Source: Faecalibacterium prausnitzii (lineage in GTDB: Bacteria > Bacillota > Clostridia > Oscillospirales > Ruminococcaceae). Taken from it: a stretch of DNA of 47,315 nucleotides. Within the stretch, counting starts at the first letter, position 1. Each line of letters begins with the position of its first letter. The stretch covers positions 1 through 47,315 of the forward strand of contig NZ_PXUP01000020.1 in the NCBI RefSeq assembly GCF_003324185.1. Reading direction: 5' to 3'. A program made the translations under genes and the position numbers. Below are positions 1-8,410 of the stretch, in pieces. Below the pieces are notes generated by a model, which was not told the origin of the DNA, did no database searches, and saw only the letters and a list, made by a program, of their open reading frames with translations.

Positions 1-75
1 GAGCCGTATGACGGGAAACTGTCACGTACGGTTCTTAGGCGGGAAGGCGGTGGTAACACCGCTGACCCAGCCGAT
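1..75 (+). ncRNA. 3' end of a group II intron (domains V and VI)
   Basis: Bases 1-34 form the conserved domain V hairpin: GAGCCGTATGAC and GTCACGTACGGTTC pair around a GAAA-containing apex. Bases 37-72 fold as domain VI, with GGCGGTG (45-51) pairing to CACCGCT (57-63) around a GTAA loop, an AA/GA internal loop carrying the presumed branch-point A65, and outer GGG/CCC and GGC/GCC pairs. Group II introns end in AY, so the splice site is probably just after base 75 or 78. The reading frame of a VirB4-family protein opens immediately downstream, so the intron interrupts that gene. The intron-encoded reverse transcriptase would lie to the left of the window. Confidence 0.85.
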
Positions 76-999
76 TACTCTCCGCTGGTGAATCGTCTGA
101 AAGGTCAGGTCATCAAAATCAGCCCCAACAGCACCCAGTTCATCAACCCTATGGACATCAATGCCAACTACTCCGAGGAAGATAACCCGCTTTCCTTGAA
201 AGCCGACTTTATCCTTTCCCTGTGCGAACTTGTGGTGGGTGGCAAGGAAGGGCTGCTGCCGGTGGAGAAAACCGTCATTGACCGCTGTGTGCATCTGATT
301 TACCGCAAATATTTTGCAGACCCCTGCCCGGAGAATATGCCCATTCTTGAGGATTTGTACAACGCCCTGCTCCAACAGGACGAGAAGGAAGCCCACCATG
401 TTGCCACGGCGTTGGAAATCTATGTGAAAGGCTCCCTGAACCTGTTCAACCACCGCACCAATGTTAATGTCAACAACAGAATCGTGTGCTATGACATCAA
501 GGAATTGGGCAAACAGATGAAGAAACTCGGTATGCTCATTGTGCAGGATCAGGTGTGGGGGCGTGTCACCGCAAACCGCAGCAGCGGCAAGTCTACCCGG
601 TATTATATGGATGAGATGCACCTCCTCTTAAAAGAGGAACAGACCGCCGCTTATTCCGTGGAGATCTGGAAGCGTTTCCGTAAGTGGGGCGGTATCCCGA
701 CTGGATTAACGCAAAACGTCAAAGACCTCCTTTCTTCGCGTGAGGTCGAGAATATTTTTGAAAATTCAGACATGATCATCATGCTGAATCAGGCGGCGGG
801 AGACCGGCAAATTCTCGCAAAGCAGCTCAACATTTCGCCCCATCAGCTTTCCTATGTGACCCACTCCGGCGAGGGTGAGGGGTTGCTTTTTTTCGGCAAT
901 GTCATTCTGCCGTTCGTTGACCGATTCCCCACCGATCTGGAACTCTACCGGATCATGACCACCAAGTTGGGTGAAGTCTCGGAGGGTGCACAGAAATGA
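76..999 (+). CDS. VirB4/TraE-type conjugation ATPase, 3' exon (C-terminal part)
   Basis: This is the C-terminal ~307 residues of the ATPase that powers the type IV secretion channel of the ICE. The frame is open from the intron boundary as YSPLV..., with no real start codon; the GTG at 88 is an internal valine. Visible features are the substrate-proximal stretch with INPMDI near 150-165, and the Walker B region TRYYMDEMHLLL (about 595-630). The Walker A motif must lie in the 5' exon beyond the left edge. The stop overlaps the start of the next gene by ATGA, indicating translational coupling. The protein is made intact only if the intron splices; otherwise this is a disrupted gene. Confidence 0.88.
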   Translation, partial: YSPLVNRLKGQVIKISPNSTQFINPMDINANYSEEDNPLSLKADFILSLCELVVGGKEGLLPVEKTVIDRCVHLIYRKYFADPCPENMPILEDLYNALLQQDEKEAHHVATALEIYVKGSLNLFNHRTNVNVNNRIVCYDIKELGKQMKKLGMLIVQDQVWGRVTANRSSGKSTRYYMDEMHLLLKEEQTAAYSVEIWKRFRKWGGIPTGLTQNVKDLLSSREVENIFENSDMIIMLNQAAGDRQILAKQLNISPHQLSYVTHSGEGEGLLFFGNVILPFVDRFPTDLELYRIMTTKLGEVSEGAQK

Positions 1000-2729
1000 G
1001 CAAACCGAAACTGAACATCAAAGAGGAACCATCCGTCAAAAAGACCCGTTCTCCCCCGAAAAAAACCAAGGTGGAGCAGTCGGTGCCCAAAAAGAAAAAG
1101 CTAAAAACGGATGTAGACAAGGCGGCAGAAAAAGCCCAGCATCTGCGGTTCGGCAAGGCGGAACTGACCCCGGACGAGTTGAGCCGGTTGAGCAAGGCGC
1201 AGAAATGGGAAATGTACGCCGCCCATGCCGCCCGGTCTGCGGTGCACCGGGAAGTTGACCAGTACGAGGATGAAAACGTCGGTGTGCAGGCTCTGAGCGA
1301 GGGCGAAAAAGCCGCCGAGACCACCCACGATATTGCCAAGAGTCGCTATGCCCGGAAGCTGAAAAAGAAAGCCAAGATGCAGGGCAAGAAGGGCACCAAA
1401 ACCGCAAAATCTTCTGCACGAGAGCCGACTGCGGCACAAGATGCAGGCGCACCCGGCACCGGTGAGGGCGGCTCCAACTGGCTTTCACGTTGGAAACAGC
1501 GGCAAGAAATTCACAAAAGCTATTATACCGCCGCCCGGTCGGGCACGGCGGCGCAGACCGCAGGCGGCAAGGCGGCATCCAACGGTGCATCTGCTGCCCG
1601 GTCCGGCGTGGAACAAGCCGTAGAAAAAGGTAAAACCGCCGTCAGCACTGCCGTAAAGGGGCTGATGAATGCCGCCAAGGGCAACGCACACGTTCTGGTG
1701 ATCGTGGGCGTTTTTCTTTTGCTCATCCTCATGGTGATGTCCGGCTTTTCCTCCTGCGGCATCCTCTTTTCCGGCGGTACACAGGTATCCGGGCAGACCA
1801 TGTACTCTGCCGAGGACCGGGACATCCGGGGCGCAGAACAGGACTACAAGAAGCTGGAAAAGGAACTGGACAAAAAGATCAAGCGCACTCCCACCGACCA
1901 CCCCGGCTACAACGAGTACCAGTACCACCTTGACCCCATCGAGCATGACCCGTGGCAGCTCACTTCGTTCCTGACCACCTTGTATGATGACTACACCCGC
2001 AGCGAGGTACAGGGAAAACTGAAGGAGACATTCAAAAAGCAGTACAAGCTGACCACATGGGTAGAGGTGCAGATACGGTACAAGACCGTTTGGGTCATCA
2101 GTCCGGCAGGAATCCCGGTTCCCACGCAGGTGCCATACGAGTATCGAATTTTTCACACAAAGCTGGTGAACAAAGGGCTGGAAGTGGTTATCCGGGAGGA
2201 ACTGAATAACGATCAGTGGAAAAGGTACGAGATCTTTCAGGACACCTTGGGTGGCAGACCTTATCTGTTCAACGGTGGTCTGCCGCCCGGTGGCTCGGAT
2301 GGCTCCGGCGTACCGGGTATTGATTATCAGGTTCCGGCAGAAGCCCTGACAGACGAGGAGTTTGCCGCCATCTACAAGGAAGCCCAAAAATATGTAGGCA
2401 CACCCTATGTGTGGGGCGGCTCCACCCCGGAAACCGGGTTCGATTGCAGCGGCTATGTCTGTTGGGTGTACAACCAGAACGGCTACAATGTAGGGCGCAC
2501 CACTGCCAACGGCCTGTGGAACAAGAGCCAGCATATCAGCGAGGCAGAAGCAAAGCCCGGTGATTTGGTCTTTTTCAAGGAAACCTACGACACCCCCGGC
2601 ATGAGCCACACTGGAATCTATCTGGGCAACGGCATGATGGTGTCCGCTGGCGACCCCATCAAGTACGCAAACATTCACTCGTCCTACTGGGAGAAGCATC
2701 TCGCCGGGTTCGGACGGCTTTCAAAATGA
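996..2729 (+). CDS. Membrane-anchored NlpC/P60 peptidoglycan hydrolase of the conjugation channel
   Basis: This 577-residue protein is a VirB1-like cell-wall hydrolase that opens peptidoglycan for the conjugation machine. Residues 1-225 are a long lysine/alanine-rich cytoplasmic region. One membrane segment follows (about 231-252, LVIVGVFLLLILMVM), then an extracellular linker and a C-terminal NlpC/P60 (C40) domain. Its catalytic Cys484 sits in FDCSGYV and His538 in MSHTGIYLG, with the usual YVWGG motif just before. The gene begins inside the virB4 stop (ATGA) and is followed closely by the DUF4315 gene, so it belongs to the transfer operon. Tn1549-type elements carry the same gene at this place. 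Confidence 0.92.
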   Translation: MSKPKLNIKEEPSVKKTRSPPKKTKVEQSVPKKKKLKTDVDKAAEKAQHLRFGKAELTPDELSRLSKAQKWEMYAAHAARSAVHREVDQYEDENVGVQALSEGEKAAETTHDIAKSRYARKLKKKAKMQGKKGTKTAKSSAREPTAAQDAGAPGTGEGGSNWLSRWKQRQEIHKSYYTAARSGTAAQTAGGKAASNGASAARSGVEQAVEKGKTAVSTAVKGLMNAAKGNAHVLVIVGVFLLLILMVMSGFSSCGILFSGGTQVSGQTMYSAEDRDIRGAEQDYKKLEKELDKKIKRTPTDHPGYNEYQYHLDPIEHDPWQLTSFLTTLYDDYTRSEVQGKLKETFKKQYKLTTWVEVQIRYKTVWVISPAGIPVPTQVPYEYRIFHTKLVNKGLEVVIREELNNDQWKRYEIFQDTLGGRPYLFNGGLPPGGSDGSGVPGIDYQVPAEALTDEEFAAIYKEAQKYVGTPYVWGGSTPETGFDCSGYVCWVYNQNGYNVGRTTANGLWNKSQHISEAEAKPGDLVFFKETYDTPGMSHTGIYLGNGMMVSAGDPIKYANIHSSYWEKHLAGFGRLSK

Positions 2730-2744
2730 TTGGAGGGTTCAACT

Positions 2745-3011
2745 ATGAGCGAAAAACTGGATAAGCTGCGAGCAATGCTCAAGAAAGAGCAGGAGCGCCG
2801 CATCAAGCTGAACAATCGCATTGCGGTTTTGGAGCGTCGGATTCAGGAGGAAGAAGCCGCTGAGGTCAGCAACATGGTCCGCACGGCGAATGTAACCCCG
2901 GAACAGCTTGCTGCTCTGCTGCGGCAGTCGGCAACCGCTACCCCGAACCCGGCTGCGCTGTCTGCCGTGGGTGCAACTTTTGAGAAGGAGGTCGATGCTG
3001 ATGAAGATTAA
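2745..3011 (+). CDS. DUF4315-type small coiled-coil protein
   Basis: This is an 88-residue, charged, mostly helical protein with the pattern of DUF4315, a family known from Tn1549-like transfer operons: a heptad-rich N-terminal half (KLDKLRAMLKKEQERR), then NMVRTANVTPEQLAALL. The start is ATG 2745, preceded by GGAGG at 2732-2736; the upstream TTG at 2730 lies on top of that ribosome-binding site and is unlikely. It overlaps the next gene by eleven bases. Its biochemical role is unknown; its context puts it with the conjugation channel. Confidence 0.85.
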   Translation: MSEKLDKLRAMLKKEQERRIKLNNRIAVLERRIQEEEAAEVSNMVRTANVTPEQLAALLRQSATATPNPAALSAVGATFEKEVDADED

Positions 3012-3732
3012 GAAACTGGGTGCGCTGCTGGTATCGGCGGCACTGTGCGCTGGCATAGCGGCTCCCGCCTTTGCCTTTGAGGGCGAAGCTGCCCCGGTGG
3101 AACAGCCGGTTCTGGAAGAAGTCGTGGAGGAAGATGTTGTCACCATCACGGACGAAACCTCTGGTGCCCTGACCCCGGAGGGCAATCTGACGCTGGTGGA
3201 CGACTATCACACCTCTTACTCGGACGGCTCTGGACAGCAGTTCATTACGCTGGTGTCGAAGTCGGGTGCCACCTTCTATCTGGTCATTGACCGCAACGCC
3301 AAAGGGCAGCAGACCGTCCACTTTATGAATCTGGTGGATGAAGCCGACCTGTTGGCTCTTATGGAGGAAGAAGATGCGGACGCTTATACCGCCGAAAAGG
3401 AAGCGGCGGCGCAGGCGGAACAGGACAGGCTGAAAGCCGAGGAAGAAGCGAAGAAAGCCGCAGAAGAAGCGGCGGCATCCGGCGAGGAACAGCCCAAGGA
3501 AAACAAGGTCACAAAGATCGCATCAGGCTTTCTGGGGGTAGTCGTGCTGATCGCACTGGCGGCAGGCGGCATTTTCTACGCTTTCGCAAAGCAGAAGCAG
3601 AAAAAGCAGGCCGAAAAAGAAGCCCTTGACCCTGATGCAAATTACACCGAGGACAAGGGCGATTTTGAGATTCCGACCGATGTGCCGGACGAGGACGAAG
3701 CCCCGGACGAGCAGGACACCGAACCCATCTGA
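3001..3732 (+). CDS. DUF4366-type membrane protein of the conjugation channel
   Basis: This 243-residue protein has an N-terminal signal peptide (MKIKKLGALLVSAALCAG, probable cleavage after APAFA). A central domain reads FITLVSKSGATFYLVIDRN, the DUF4366 signature. An alanine/glutamate-rich helical stretch follows, then a C-terminal membrane segment (about 177-198, FLGVVVLIALAAGGIFYAFA) and an acidic tail. The start at ATG 3001 lies nine bases after AAGGAGG (2985-2991); ATG 2995 is closer to the site and less likely. The gene is last in the transfer operon and is followed by a hairpin (3739-3754). Tn1549-like elements carry the family at this position; its function is not established. Confidence 0.87.
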   Translation: MKIKKLGALLVSAALCAGIAAPAFAFEGEAAPVEQPVLEEVVEEDVVTITDETSGALTPEGNLTLVDDYHTSYSDGSGQQFITLVSKSGATFYLVIDRNAKGQQTVHFMNLVDEADLLALMEEEDADAYTAEKEAAAQAEQDRLKAEEEAKKAAEEAAASGEEQPKENKVTKIASGFLGVVVLIALAAGGIFYAFAKQKQKKQAEKEALDPDANYTEDKGDFEIPTDVPDEDEAPDEQDTEPI

Positions 3733-3738
3733 TCTCAA

Positions 3739-3761
3739 GGCGGCATTTGCCGCCGTACATA
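3739..3761 (+). terminator. Hairpin followed by GTACATA (copy 1)
   Basis: GGCGGC (3739-3744) pairs with GCCGCC (3749-3754) around ATTT, and GTACATA follows at once (3755-3761), then GAAAAA. There is no normal U-tract. The hairpin lies just after the DUF4366 stop and just before the 3' end of the opposite-strand ATPase gene, so it may end transcription for both. Three more hairpin-GTACATA copies occur at 8306, 9968 and 18162. Confidence 0.6.
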
Positions 3762-3771
3762 GAAAAACGAT

Positions 3772-5004
3772 TCAAATCGTCCAAATCGGAACGATATAGT
3801 TGTCCCGGTCGATCACACCGACTTTGGGCTTCATGCAGACAATGGCACCTTTTCCGCGCGGAACGGATGCCTTGTCCAGCAGCGAAAACACCTTTGTCAG
3901 CTCCGTTCCGGGGTTGGAAGTCTTTTTGATCTCGATGGGATTCAGGACACCATCTTGCTCCAGCACAATGTCGATTTCCTTGGCATCCTTATCCCGATAA
4001 TAGTACATGAACGGCTCCCTGCCGGTATTCAGATAGGTCTTGGCGATTTCGGAAACGACATAGTTTTCGAGGATAGCCCCATTCATGGCACCGCATTCCA
4101 GAACTTCGGCACTGCTCCACCGGGTTAGATAGCAGACCAGCCCGGTATCGTAGAAATAGAGTTTCGGGGTTTTTACCAGACGCTTCAGCAAGTTGTTGGA
4201 ATACGGGTGCAGATAGAAAATGATTCCAAGCGTTTCCAGAATGTGCAGCCAGTCTTTAGCCTGTTTCTGGTTGATGTCCGCATCCTGCGCAATGTCCGAA
4301 ACGTTCAGCATCTGAGAACACCGAGCCGCAACCGCCGTCATAAAACGCAGGAACTTCAAAGCATCAATCGCATCCGAAAGCTCTTTGACATCGCGCTCGA
4401 TATAGGTGGACAGATAGCTGCTGTAAAAAATATGGCTGTTCGTATTCTTTCCGCTTGCGATTGCCGGCATGGAACCTTGATAGATTCGCTCAAAAATACC
4501 TTTGGTATCCACAGGCTTGCTCAGACTTTCCCGCTTCAGAAGTGCATCCAGATCTACCCGGAACGGCTCTGTTTCCGTTCCGTTCAGCTCTGACTGCGAA
4601 AGAGGGGTCATGGACAGCACAGCAACACGCCCGGCAAGGGATTCCTGTACCCCACGCATCAGCTTGAACACCTGCGAACCGGTCAGCCAAAAGGCACCCG
4701 GCTCCTGATGGGTATCGGCATACACCTTGATATAGGTGAACAGCTCTGGGGCGTACTGCACCTCATCAATCAGAACCGGCGGCTTATGCAGCTGCAAAAA
4801 CAACTCCGGGTCATTTTTTGCCAGTGCCCGCTCGTTCAAATCATCCAGCGATACATAACCGCGGGAACTGCCCTCCATGAGCTTTTTCAGCATGGTCGTT
4901 TTGCCAACCTGTCGGGGACCCGTCACAAGGACAACCGGGTATTCCCGCGTGACCTGCTCTACAACCTTTTCAAGACTTCTTCGGATATACATCGTATCAT
5001 TCAC
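3772..5004 (-). CDS. AAA_14/DUF4143 family ATPase
   Basis: This protein of about 410 residues has an N-terminal P-loop ATPase and a C-terminal DUF4143 region. Walker A is GPRQVGKTT, Walker B is PVLIDEVQYAP, and a WLTGSQ sensor follows. Near the end, a D-acidic-I-D-I-V stretch followed by PIEIKK resembles a PD-(D/E)XK nuclease-like core (EIDIV ... EIK). The annotated GTG start at 5004 is weak; ATG 4992 is an alternative with a better-placed AAAGGCGG. The family is widespread as an accessory gene and its function is poorly known; a defence or toxin role has been suggested but is not shown here. It is transcribed against the backbone and sits between a hairpin and topB, so it looks like inserted cargo. 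Confidence 0.85.
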   Translation of the reverse strand: MNDTMYIRRSLEKVVEQVTREYPVVLVTGPRQVGKTTMLKKLMEGSSRGYVSLDDLNERALAKNDPELFLQLHKPPVLIDEVQYAPELFTYIKVYADTHQEPGAFWLTGSQVFKLMRGVQESLAGRVAVLSMTPLSQSELNGTETEPFRVDLDALLKRESLSKPVDTKGIFERIYQGSMPAIASGKNTNSHIFYSSYLSTYIERDVKELSDAIDALKFLRFMTAVAARCSQMLNVSDIAQDADINQKQAKDWLHILETLGIIFYLHPYSNNLLKRLVKTPKLYFYDTGLVCYLTRWSSAEVLECGAMNGAILENYVVSEIAKTYLNTGREPFMYYYRDKDAKEIDIVLEQDGVLNPIEIKKTSNPGTELTKVFSLLDKASVPRGKGAIVCMKPKVGVIDRDNYIVPIWTI

Positions 5005-5114
5005 CGCCTTTGTTCTTCGGCTAATTTTTCTTCTGATTCCATTTTAGCCGAAATAGCTGTAACTTGCAAGCACATTTTGTAATCCATAAAAAACAAGGAA
5101 GGAGTCGATGCTTA

Positions 5115-7190
5115 TTGCCTTATCGCTTAGTTGTCAGCGAAAAGCCCTCCGTTGCGATGGCTTACGCAAAAGTCCTCGGTGCGACCCGCCGCAAAGACGG
5201 TTATCTGGAGGGCGGCGGTTATCTGGTCAGCTGGTGCATCGGGCATTTGGTAGAGCTTGCACCGCCCAACGTCTATGACGAAAGGTTCGTCAAATGGAGC
5301 ATTGCCGATTTGCCCATCCTGCCGCAGAAGTGGCAGTACCTTGTGTCTGCATCCACAAAGAAGCAGTTTGGCATCCTGAAAGACCTGATGAATCGCCCAG
5401 ACATTGACAGTATTATCTGCGCTACGGACGCAGGGCGCGAAGGAGAACTGATTTTCCGGCTGGTTTACCAGCAGGCGCAGTGCAAAAAGCCATTCTCCCG
5501 GCTCTGGCTTTCCAGCATGGAGGACAGTGCAATCCGGGAGGGCTTTGCAAATCTGAAACCGTCAACTGAATACGATGCGCTGTACAACGCAGCACTCTGC
5601 CGGGAACGTGCCGACTGGATGGTCGGCATCAATGCGTCCCGGCTTTTTTCGTGTCTGTACGGGCAACCGCTGGCGGTGGGGCGTGTTATGACCCCGGTGC
5701 TTGCCATGACGGTGGTGCGGGAAGCCGCCATCGCCGCCTTTGTGCCGGAGAAATTCTACACGGTGGATCTGGAACTGACCAGCGGCTGCACGGCATCCAG
5801 CCGCCGCATTCCCGAAAAATCCGTTGCCGAAAACCTGCTGGAAGCCTGCCGGAAGGAGATGGTGGCAACGATCCAGCGCATCACCCGCAAGGAAAAGTCC
5901 GAGAATCCACCGTCGCTGTACGACCTGACCACCCTTCAGCGGGATGCAAACCGCTTGCTGGGGTACAGCGCACAGCAGACTTTGGACTATGTGCAGAGCC
6001 TGTATGAGAAGAAACTTACCACTTATCCCCGAACTGATAGCTGCTATATCACCGACGATGACGAGGAAATGCTGGAGGAACTGACTGAGGAACTGGAAAG
6101 GTTTCTCGATATTACTCCGGCAGATGTAGACGAGGCTGTGCCCCGGACACGGCGCACCGTCAACCGGGAAAAAGTCACCGACCACCACGCCATTCTGCCC
6201 ACCCGCAGTATGCTGCAAGCCGATCTGGAGGCTCTGCCCAAGGGTGAGCAGAACGTTCTGAAGCTCATCATCGCCCGGACGCTGATGGCGGTCAGCAAGC
6301 CCTTCCGGTATCTGGAAACTCTGCTGACCACCGAATGTGCCGGGGAGGAGTTTACCGCCAAGGGAAAGGAGGTTCTGGACGAGGGCTGGAAAGCGGTGGA
6401 GCGCAAGATGCTGGCAGACATCCTGAACCGGAAACAGGAACTCACTGCCCTGCCCAATGCGGCAGAAAACGAGTGCGGAATCCTCAATGCAGAGCTGAAG
6501 GAGGGGCAAACGTCCCCGCCAAAGCACTTTACGGAGGACACCCTGCTGCACGCTATGGAAACTGCCAGTGCGGACAGTATGCCGGAGGGTATGGAGCGTC
6601 AGGGTATCGGCACTCCGGCAACCCGTGCTGCCACCATCGAAAAGCTGGTGCAGAAGGGCTTTCTGGAACGCAAGGGCAGCAAAAAGACCAAGGTGCTGCT
6701 GCCCACCGACAAGGGCAAAGCCCTCATCACCGTAATGCCCGAAGAAATTCAGTCCCCGGAAATGACCGCCGATTGGGAAACGAAGCTGCTGCAAATCGAA
6801 CGCAACGAAATGGAGCCGGAAACTTTTATGACTGAAATCAAGGAAATGATCTCCTCGCTGGTAACGACCACCGAGGCCGCGAAAGGAGCGAATGCGCTTA
6901 TGAAAAACAAAATCGTTGGTGTCTGCCCGAACTGTGGTAAGCCTGTCGTGGAACGTGAAAAGGGCTGGTTTTGCGAGAACCGAGAGTGCCGTTTCGTGCT
7001 GTGGAAGGACAATGCGTTCTTCAAGCGTCTGGGCAAGCGGCTGGATTCCCATATTGCCGATAAGCTGCTGCGGGATGGCCGTGTCCGCCTGAAGGACTGC
7101 CGCAGTGCTAACTACAACGCCACCGTGCTGCTGTCCTGTGAAGCCGATGGCCGCAGCAAGTTTTCTCTGGAATTTGAGGGTGGCTGCTGA
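5115..7190 (+). CDS. topB: Type IA DNA topoisomerase (topoisomerase III, TopB-like)
   Basis: This ~691-residue enzyme relaxes or decatenates DNA through a transient 5'-phosphotyrosine break, probably during transfer or circle replication of the ICE. The TOPRIM domain begins SEKPSVAM and includes ATDAGREGELIF (about 102-113). The active tyrosine is Tyr304 in TTYPRTDS. GIGTPATRA lies near 497, and a C-terminal CPNCGKP...CENREC zinc ribbon begins near 603. The start is taken as TTG 5115 (MPYRLVVSEKPS), ten bases after GGAAGGAG. The ATG at 5108 is out of frame and the longer TTG 5064 start gives a non-family extension. The stop overlaps the next ATG (7190). Confidence 0.93.
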   Translation: MPYRLVVSEKPSVAMAYAKVLGATRRKDGYLEGGGYLVSWCIGHLVELAPPNVYDERFVKWSIADLPILPQKWQYLVSASTKKQFGILKDLMNRPDIDSIICATDAGREGELIFRLVYQQAQCKKPFSRLWLSSMEDSAIREGFANLKPSTEYDALYNAALCRERADWMVGINASRLFSCLYGQPLAVGRVMTPVLAMTVVREAAIAAFVPEKFYTVDLELTSGCTASSRRIPEKSVAENLLEACRKEMVATIQRITRKEKSENPPSLYDLTTLQRDANRLLGYSAQQTLDYVQSLYEKKLTTYPRTDSCYITDDDEEMLEELTEELERFLDITPADVDEAVPRTRRTVNREKVTDHHAILPTRSMLQADLEALPKGEQNVLKLIIARTLMAVSKPFRYLETLLTTECAGEEFTAKGKEVLDEGWKAVERKMLADILNRKQELTALPNAAENECGILNAELKEGQTSPPKHFTEDTLLHAMETASADSMPEGMERQGIGTPATRAATIEKLVQKGFLERKGSKKTKVLLPTDKGKALITVMPEEIQSPEMTADWETKLLQIERNEMEPETFMTEIKEMISSLVTTTEAAKGANALMKNKIVGVCPNCGKPVVEREKGWFCENRECRFVLWKDNAFFKRLGKRLDSHIADKLLRDGRVRLKDCRSANYNATVLLSCEADGRSKFSLEFEGGC

Positions 7191-8107
7191 TGGAACAGAA
7201 AACCGAAGCCCTCTACCTCATCAATGGGGACAAATTCCTGCATTTGCGGGAAAACGGTGCCGGTGTCGGCTTTGCAACTTATGATTGTGCCACCGGTGCG
7301 CCACAGGAGTTCGGGCAGGTTTCCAAACAGAATCTTCCGCCCGATGGCCGCAACGCCATTCCTGCCGCCCGGAACTGGTATCTGTTTGAGCTTTCCAGTG
7401 ATGACCGCAAGGCGATTCAGGAGGTCAGCTTGCAGCACCTCGACACCATCCCGCAGTCTGGTGTCCGCAGGCGGCGCATCTGGGATGACCCCACGATTCC
7501 CAGAGATGATGTCCGGCTTATCAACAGCCACTATGATGATCTCTACCGTGTGCCGAATCATGGTGTGATTCAGGTTGACCGTTCCGATGGCAGCAGTTAC
7601 ACGGCACGGGTCGAGCATCTGGACGACTATCATTTTGATCTGGGCGAGTACGGAAACGTCTATCACATCTGTCAGTTCGGCGAGATGATGGAGCGCACCG
7701 GCTCGACCGCCTATCCTGAAATTCAGACGCAGGACGAGCAGGGTGCATGGGAACTGGGCGGCAAGGGCTATCTTGCTGTTCAGTCCTGCGAGGATGGCTG
7801 GGATTATACCCTCTATCACAGCGATTATTCTGTGATGGATGGTGGGCAGATCGACGCACCCGAATTGACGATTCAGGAAGTCCGGGAGCAGATTCTGGAA
7901 GCGCACCACATGGAAAAGGGGCGGCGTGTGCTGAAGGACTATGACCTCATCATGGACAAGGTTTCCGAAGCCGAAGAACTGGGGCTGTCTGACCGTCCTT
8001 CCACACTGGAAAAGCTGGCAGAACTGGCTGGTGCAAAAGAAAAATGCGATGCCCCGGAATGCAACCCTTTTGGGTGTAAGAAAGCGAGGGATGCCCATGA
8101 ACTTTGA
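7190..8107 (+). CDS. ICE backbone protein with LPD16/DUF4316-like C-terminal region
   Basis: This 305-residue soluble protein is translationally coupled to topB (ATGA overlap). Its N-terminal half is unrecognised. Residues near 190-240 contain GYLAVQSCEDGWDYTLY followed by MDGGQIDAPELTIQEV, which resembles a small domain (LPD16/DUF4316-like) common in proteins of Tn1549-type elements; this is from pattern memory and weak. The C-terminus includes KDYDLIMDKV. No catalytic motif is visible. Position after topB and before the TTRAP-like gene suggests a DNA-processing or regulatory accessory role. Confidence 0.6.
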   Translation: MEQKTEALYLINGDKFLHLRENGAGVGFATYDCATGAPQEFGQVSKQNLPPDGRNAIPAARNWYLFELSSDDRKAIQEVSLQHLDTIPQSGVRRRRIWDDPTIPRDDVRLINSHYDDLYRVPNHGVIQVDRSDGSSYTARVEHLDDYHFDLGEYGNVYHICQFGEMMERTGSTAYPEIQTQDEQGAWELGGKGYLAVQSCEDGWDYTLYHSDYSVMDGGQIDAPELTIQEVREQILEAHHMEKGRRVLKDYDLIMDKVSEAEELGLSDRPSTLEKLAELAGAKEKCDAPECNPFGCKKARDAHEL

Positions 8108-8300
8108 CCATGACGAGCTGATGCTGATGATGCTTTACAACACGGGAAGTCGGCTGGGGCTGATGCAGGAATTGCAGCTCATGCAGTGCTACCTGATGCC
8201 GGATGAAACTGCCCTGCGGGAACTGTCCGAGGGCGTTATCGAAAAGCTGAAACTGCTGACCGATGCGGAGTTTTCCAATCTGGAATTTTCCCCGGACTGA
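8097..8300 (+). CDS. TTRAP-like putative transposon-transfer assisting protein
   Basis: This 67-residue protein matches the pattern of the TTRAP family (pfam14203) from CTn elements: FDHDELMLMMLYNTGSRLGL, then RELSEGVIEKLKLLTDAEF and a closing LEFSPD. The ATG at 8097 is six bases after GAGGG and is preferred over ATG 8091, which abuts the site. It overlaps the previous gene by eleven bases. The family is assumed to assist transfer from context only. The stop is followed at once by a perfect palindromic hairpin and GTACATA. Confidence 0.75.
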   Translation: MNFDHDELMLMMLYNTGSRLGLMQELQLMQCYLMPDETALRELSEGVIEKLKLLTDAEFSNLEFSPD

Positions 8301-8305
8301 CTTTT

Positions 8306-8328
8306 GCCGCCTGCAGGCGGCGTACATA
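8306..8328 (+). terminator. Palindromic hairpin followed by GTACATA (copy 2)
   Basis: GCCGCCTGCAGGCGGC (8306-8321) is a perfect 16-base palindrome, followed by GTACATA (8322-8328). It begins seven bases after the TTRAP-like stop codon. It is nearly identical to the copy at 9968-9990, including preceding ACTGA and TTTT bases, so the two copies flank the OLD gene. Confidence 0.65.
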
Positions 8329-8410
8329 AGGACTACCAATTTCTTGAAAACATGATATACTTATTGCTGTACCTTGTTTCCATCAAGGCCCGTGGGAGAT
8401 GATTGTAGAA

